From: DATAXV01 sp036272915
Lineage (GTDB): Bacteria; Chloroflexota; Dormibacteria; Dormibacterales; Dormibacteraceae
Reading direction: 5' to 3'
DNA: 16,329 bases
Assembly (NCBI GenBank): GCA_036272915.1
Contig: DATAXV010000182.1
Coordinates: 1 to 16,329, forward strand
Shown here: piece after piece, positions 12,767-16,329 of the stretch
How positions within the stretch are numbered: the first letter of the stretch is position 1
How the letters are laid out: each line of letters begins with the position of its first letter
Program-made: the position numbers and the translations under genes
The notes under the pieces: generated by a model
Database searches by the model: none
The model's input: the letters and a program-made list of their open reading frames with translations, nothing else
Told to the model about the DNA's origin: nothing

Positions 12767-13786
12767 GTGGTGGAACGCTCCAGCCGACGTTCAGCGCGGG
12801 TCAGCCTGACCGATGTCGCGGTCGCCGCCGGTGTCTCCAAGAGCGCTGTCTCCTACGCCCTCAACGGCAACGGCAGGGTCGCCGAGGAGACCCGGCTGCG
12901 CGTTCGGGAGGCGGCGGAGCGGCTCGGCTACCGCCCCCATCTCCCCGCGCGCGGGGTGGCCGGCGGGAGGGCGGGCGCCCTCGGCGCCGTGCTCTCGCCG
13001 ACCCGGCACCAGGGGGAGACGCCGAACTACTACGTGGCCGAACTGCTCGACGGGGTCGAGGAGGAGGCCCGAGGGCAGGGGCTCTCGCTGCGGGTCACGA
13101 TGTGGGCGGGCGAGGTGCCGGCCATGAGCGCCGACGCCAGCGTCGACGGCCTGCTCTACCTGGGCGGCGCCTTCGATCCCGGTGCCGTGGCCCTTCCCTC
13201 GCTGCCGACGGTGCTGGTCGGGACCTCGTTCTCGCAGGTCGCCTGCGACGCGGTCCTGGCGGACAACCGCCGCGGCATGTACCTGGCCACCCGGCACCTG
13301 CTGGAGCGTGGCCGCCGGCGGCCGGCGCTGATCAACGGCCCCGCCACCGCCCCCACCAGCGACGCCAAGTGGCTGGGCTTTCGCGACGCGCTCGACCAGG
13401 GCGGGCTGGCGCCGGAGAGCTTCAGCGTGGTCAACGCCGACTTCTCCGCCGACGCCGGCTACCTCGCCGCCTGCTCCCTGATCGAGGGGGGAGACGTGGA
13501 CGGGCTGGTCACCGGTGACGACACCATCGCCGTCGGAGCCCTGCAGGCGGCGCGGGACCTCGGCGTCGCCGTGCCCGAGCGGCTGGCGCTGGTCGGCTAC
13601 GGCGACAGCCCGACCGCAGGCATGCTCCGTCCCGGCCTCTCCAGCGTGCGTGTCTTCCAGCGGGACATGGGCGCGCTGGCCGTGCGCCGCCTCCTGGAGC
13701 GGCTCGCGGGGAGGACCGGCGGACTGGTGCGGATCCTGGTCGGACCCGAGCTGATCGTGCGCGAATCGAGCGGAAACCCCGGATGA
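12767..13786 (+). CDS. LacI-family transcriptional regulator of the sugar-acid operon
   Basis: A 339-residue repressor. The helix-turn-helix and hinge lie at about 12-58 (VSLTDVAVAAGVSKSAVSYALNG, then TRLRVREAAERLGYRP), followed by a periplasmic-binding-protein-like effector domain in two lobes: GALGAVLSPT, VDGLLYLGG, PTVLVGTSF, VLADNRRGMYLATRHLLERGRRRPALING, VDGLVTGDDTIAVGALQAARDLG and the closing RLALVGYGDSPTAGMLRPGLSSVR. GTG 12767 is taken as the start because of the promoter spacing and because the family begins close to it. The stop overlaps an ATG at 13783 and sits just ahead of the dehydratase gene, so repressor and enzymes share one transcript. The effector is probably the sugar acid or an intermediate of the downstream pathway (inference). 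Confidence 0.92.
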   Translation: MVERSSRRSARVSLTDVAVAAGVSKSAVSYALNGNGRVAEETRLRVREAAERLGYRPHLPARGVAGGRAGALGAVLSPTRHQGETPNYYVAELLDGVEEEARGQGLSLRVTMWAGEVPAMSADASVDGLLYLGGAFDPGAVALPSLPTVLVGTSFSQVACDAVLADNRRGMYLATRHLLERGRRRPALINGPATAPTSDAKWLGFRDALDQGGLAPESFSVVNADFSADAGYLAACSLIEGGDVDGLVTGDDTIAVGALQAARDLGVAVPERLALVGYGDSPTAGMLRPGLSSVRVFQRDMGALAVRRLLERLAGRTGGLVRILVGPELIVRESSGNPG

Positions 13787-13806
13787 GCGGAATGGAGGAG
13801 GAGGCG

Positions 13807-14937
13807 ATGAGGATCGCGGCAATCGACGTGTGGACGGTGAACGTCCCCCTGCGGACGGCGTTCGCGAGCAGCTTCGAGACCAAGGCGGGCACGACCCGCA
13901 CCGTGATCCGGGTGCGCACCGCGGATGGTGCCGAGGGCTGGGGCGAGACCATGCACGGGGCGCCGACGGCGACCCTGCTGCGCCGCATCAAGGACCAGTT
14001 CCTCGGGCTCGACCCGCGGGCCCACGCCGAGATCGGCCGGCGCTGCCGGATGGTGCCCTTCTTCCACGGCTACATCGGCTACTGCGCCGTCGCCGGCCTG
14101 GAGATGGCCTGCCTCGACCTCGCCTGCCGCAGTGCCGGCGTCCCCCTGCACCTCCATCTGGGCGGTGCCGTCCGGGACCAGATCCCGCTCACCTGCCTGC
14201 TCACCCGCGGCGACGCCGGCGAGGCCAGCCGGACGGAGATGCCGGCCCTCCTCGGCCGCATCGGCGCGAGGATGGTCAGCGAGAGCGGCTTCCGGGCTCT
14301 CAAGTTCAAGGGCTCCACCGACGCCCGCTTCGACGTGTCGGTGATGGTTGCCCTCCGCGAGGCGCTGCCCGAGATCGGCCTGCGGGTCGATCCCAACGCG
14401 GTCTGGTCGGTGCCCGACTCGCTCTGGGCGGGGAGGGAGCTGGAGCCCCTGCAGCTGGAGTACCTGGAGGATCCCTGCAAGGGGGTCGAGGCGATGGCCA
14501 ACATCCGCTCCCGCGTCCGGATCCCGCTCTGCACCAACATGTGCGTCGTCCGCGTCGAGGAGCTGGCCCCGGCGGTGCGGGCGGGGGCGGTCGACGTCAT
14601 CCACGCCGACATCCACAAGTGGGGCGGGCTGGGGCCGACGCTCGCCCTCTACGGCGTGTGCCAGGCCTTCGGCCTCGGCGTCAACTTCCACAGCGGCGGC
14701 GAGCTCGGCATCTCCACCGCCTGCCATCTCCACCTGGCGGCGGTGCTGGAGCAGCTCAGCTACCCGATCGACAGCATGTACTACCTGCTCCAGGACGACA
14801 TCCTGACCGAGCGGATCCCGTTCGAGGATGGGGCGCTGCGCGTCCCCCAGGGGGCGGGGCTCGGCGTCGAGGTCGACCTGGACCGGCTCGAGCACTTCGC
14901 CCGGCTCAACCAGGAGGAGGGGGACCACACGCTGTGA
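13807..14937 (+). CDS. Enolase-superfamily dehydratase, glucarate-dehydratase (GlucD) subgroup
   Basis: A 376-residue enzyme expected to dehydrate a sugar acid to a 2-keto-3-deoxy acid. The full GlucD-type active-site set is present: ALKFKG with Lys167 and Lys169, VDPNAVW with Asp195 and Asn197, YLEDPC with Glu221, CTNM with Asn244 as the third metal ligand, HADIHKWGG with Asp268, and NFHSGGE with His295. The C-terminal PQGAGLGVEVD completes the family pattern. I chose the ATG at 13807 because AGGAGGAGG lies just upstream; the ATG at 13783 overlapping the lacI stop adds eight residues (MSGMEEEA) that contain this site. It is shorter than E. coli GlucD (about 446 residues), so the substrate may differ from D-glucarate. 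Its stop overlaps the next gene's GTG by four bases. Confidence 0.9.
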   Translation: MRIAAIDVWTVNVPLRTAFASSFETKAGTTRTVIRVRTADGAEGWGETMHGAPTATLLRRIKDQFLGLDPRAHAEIGRRCRMVPFFHGYIGYCAVAGLEMACLDLACRSAGVPLHLHLGGAVRDQIPLTCLLTRGDAGEASRTEMPALLGRIGARMVSESGFRALKFKGSTDARFDVSVMVALREALPEIGLRVDPNAVWSVPDSLWAGRELEPLQLEYLEDPCKGVEAMANIRSRVRIPLCTNMCVVRVEELAPAVRAGAVDVIHADIHKWGGLGPTLALYGVCQAFGLGVNFHSGGELGISTACHLHLAAVLEQLSYPIDSMYYLLQDDILTERIPFEDGALRVPQGAGLGVEVDLDRLEHFARLNQEEGDHTL

Positions 14938-15716
14938 GCGGCACCACCCTGCGTCCGCACGTGCATCTGGTCGGCGGAGGCGCCTTCGGCATCTCCAGCG
15001 GCTACGACTGCCATGTCTACCTGATCTCGGCGGGCGACGAGCTGGCCCTCGTCGACGCCGGCGTCGGGCTGGAGTCGGACCGGATCCTGGACAACGTCCG
15101 CTCCCTCGGCTTCGACCCGTCCCGCATCGGGCGGATCCTGCTCACCCACGCCCACTCCGACCACGCCGGCGGCACCGCCGATCTGGCCCGGGCGACCGGC
15201 GCCACGGTGATCGCGGTCGAGGCCGAGGCCCACCTCCTGCGCGAGGGCGACGACCACGAGCTCGGCCTCGACGCCGCCCGCCAGGACGGGACCTATCCGC
15301 CCGACTACCGATACACCCACTGGACCGAGGTGACCACCGTCGAGGGGGGTCGGGAGCTCACCATCGGCGGCCTGCCGCTGCGGGTGATCGAGGTGCCCGG
15401 CCACAGTGTCAGCACCACCTGCTACCTGCTCGAGGCAGATGGCTACCGGGCGCTCTTCGGCGGCGACGTCGTCTTCGCCGGCGGCTTCGTCAGCCTGATC
15501 AACGTTCCCGGCTCCGACCCCGCCGCCTACCGCCGGGACCTGCCCAAGCTGGCCGGGCTCGGCGTCGACGGGCTCTTCCCCGGCCACCAGCTCTTCGTCC
15601 TCGAGGGCGCGCAGCGCCACATCGACCTCGCCATCCGGCGCATGGAGCTGTCGGTCGTGCCCAACCTCAACCTCTCCTGGCTGCCGCCACCACCGGCGGC
15701 GGTGAAGGGGGCCTGA
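14934..15716 (+). CDS. Metallo-beta-lactamase-fold hydrolase
   Basis: A 260-residue hydrolase of the metallo-beta-lactamase fold with an intact dinuclear metal site: THAHSDHAGG (His72, His74, Asp76, His77), VPGHSVST (His157), LFGGDVVF (Asp178) and FPGHQLF (His218). The N-terminal strand GISSGYDCHVYLI and VDAGVGLE are usual for the fold. Enzymes of this group include lactonases and thioesterases, so hydrolysis of a sugar lactone or ester upstream of the dehydratase is plausible but unproven. The GTG at 14934 overlaps the dehydratase stop (GTGA), with AGGAGGAGGGGG in the end of the preceding gene as a binding site. The amidohydrolase follows after one base. No signal peptide is visible, so it should be cytoplasmic. 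Confidence 0.88.
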   Translation: MSGTTLRPHVHLVGGGAFGISSGYDCHVYLISAGDELALVDAGVGLESDRILDNVRSLGFDPSRIGRILLTHAHSDHAGGTADLARATGATVIAVEAEAHLLREGDDHELGLDAARQDGTYPPDYRYTHWTEVTTVEGGRELTIGGLPLRVIEVPGHSVSTTCYLLEADGYRALFGGDVVFAGGFVSLINVPGSDPAAYRRDLPKLAGLGVDGLFPGHQLFVLEGAQRHIDLAIRRMELSVVPNLNLSWLPPPPAAVKGA

Positions 15717-15717
15717 G

Positions 15718-16329
15718 GTGGCCCAGACCCAGGCCGACGCGCCGCCCGCCGAGCCGACCGCGGCGGCGATCATCGACGTCGACGTGCATCCTGTCCTCGA
15801 CCCGACGCGGCTGGCGGCGAGACTGCCCCAGCCCTGGCGCCGGCGCTTCGAGAGCGGGAACCGCGGGCCGGGCGGTCCCGGCGGCTACTGGAACCCGAAC
15901 GGCGTCCGCCGCTCCGACGCCGTCCTCGACGACGGGGAGGAGATCGCCAACCACCCGCGATCGCTGATCGAGCGCTTCCTCGACCCGCACGGGATCGCCG
16001 CCTGCGTCCTCAACCTCGACGGCACCTCGTTCACGATGTCGCCGGAGGCGGAGTTCGCGGCGGCCGCGGTCTCGGCCGCCAACGACGCCATGGTCGAGGA
16101 GTGGCTCGAGGCCGACGGCCGCTTCCGGGCCTCGGTGCTGGTCTCGCCGACCGATCCGGTGCGGGCGGCGGCGGAGGTGAGGAGGGTCGGGTCCCACCCC
16201 GGCTTCGTCCAGGTCATGCTCCCCAGCGGATCGCCGATGGGCTTCGGCCATCGCTGGTACGACCCCATCTACGAGGCGGCGGCCGAGTGCGGCCTGCCCA
16301 TGGCCGTCCACCCCGGTACCGAGGGCGTG
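15718..16329 (+). CDS. Amidohydrolase-2 family metal-dependent hydrolase, 3'-truncated by the window end
   Basis: The frame from GTG 15718 stays open for 204 codons to the last base. After an Ala/Pro-rich start, AIIDVDVHPVLD (18-28) gives the first barrel strand with the Asp-x-His signature of the amidohydrolase 2 family. Then come NHPRSLIERFLDPHGIAACVLNLDG (78-102), AANDAMVEEWLEADGRFRASVLVSPTDP (120-147), FVQVMLPSGSPMG and ECGLPMAVHPGTEG (191-203), where His198 is a likely metal ligand. The family hydrolyses or decarboxylates small carboxylic substrates and includes lactonases. Complete members have about 330-400 residues, so a little over half is visible. GTG follows the preceding TGA after one base, so it is translationally coupled to the metallo-beta-lactamase gene in the LacI-led operon. 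Confidence 0.85.
   Translation, partial: MAQTQADAPPAEPTAAAIIDVDVHPVLDPTRLAARLPQPWRRRFESGNRGPGGPGGYWNPNGVRRSDAVLDDGEEIANHPRSLIERFLDPHGIAACVLNLDGTSFTMSPEAEFAAAAVSAANDAMVEEWLEADGRFRASVLVSPTDPVRAAAEVRRVGSHPGFVQVMLPSGSPMGFGHRWYDPIYEAAAECGLPMAVHPGTEGV

Noticed and set aside
13783..13809. ATG overlapping the lacI stop as dehydratase start
   Set aside because: It would place the strong AGGAGGAGG site inside the coding sequence; the ATG at 13807 is better placed and starts at the family's usual N-terminus.
12791..13822. 343-codon minus-strand frame opposite LacI
   Set aside because: Shadow of the LacI gene with no conserved motif.
13597..14928. 443-codon minus-strand frame opposite the LacI and dehydratase genes
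   Set aside because: The opposite strand encodes two clear protein families; this translation is His/Asp/Ala/Gly-rich shadow sequence typical of high-GC DNA.
1..16329. CRISPR arrays, insertion sequences, integrase or phage genes
   Set aside because: I saw no regularly spaced repeats, transposase motifs or terminal inverted repeats.

Overview
The window is uniformly very GC-rich bacterial chromosome, densely packed, with GTG starts, overlapping stop/start pairs and short intergenic gaps. Several traits point to a high-GC Gram-positive-type lineage (Actinomycetota, or a GC-rich Chloroflexota): a Gram-positive/actinobacterial-type LexA box at dinB, a remnant of an F420-type luciferase-like oxidoreductase, a SigG/SigX5-type ECF sigma factor with a SnoaL-like tail, and several promoters whose -10 element sits only 7-9 nt before the start codon, as expected for leaderless mRNAs. 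I cannot fix the phylum from the sequence alone. I saw no rRNA, tRNA, CRISPR array, insertion sequence or phage gene.

Layout. (1) 1-1613: end of a sugar-acid catabolic operon, with the 3' part of an HpcH/HpaI-type aldolase and a mannonate dehydratase (uxuA), closed by a strong hairpin. (2) 1614-7576: an accessory block. On the minus strand are a nitroreductase with a frameshifted SAM methyltransferase behind it, dinB, a frameshifted ECF sigma factor preceded by a glyoxalase-fold protein, and a nucleotidyltransferase. On the plus strand are a small Cys/His-rich metal-binding protein and a double glyoxalase-fold protein. (3) 7684-8841: an enolase-superfamily acid-sugar dehydratase with a consensus ribosome binding site. 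(4) 8848-12361: a regulator-rich stretch, with a TetR repressor and six-helix membrane protein, divergent from an ArsR-SRPBCC fusion regulator; then a luciferase-like oxidoreductase with a large internal deletion, divergent from a second TetR regulator whose probable operator lies between them. (5) 12409-12670: a CsbD-like stress protein between an AT-rich palindromic promoter region and a hairpin. (6) 12729-16329: an operon of LacI repressor, GlucD-like dehydratase, metallo-beta-lactamase-fold hydrolase and amidohydrolase (cut by the window end), each gene overlapping or nearly abutting the next.

How it fits together. Modules 1, 3 and 6 all point to breakdown of sugar acids: dehydratases make 2-keto-3-deoxy acids, the aldolase would cleave them, and the two hydrolases of module 6 could open lactones or release the acid from a conjugate. 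Module 6, with its own LacI regulator and an unusual pairing of two unrelated metallohydrolases with one dehydratase, is the best candidate for an undescribed pathway. The middle block is small-molecule detoxification and stress response. It carries three single-base frameshifts in two genes plus one internally deleted gene, so either it is decaying or the assembly has indel errors there.
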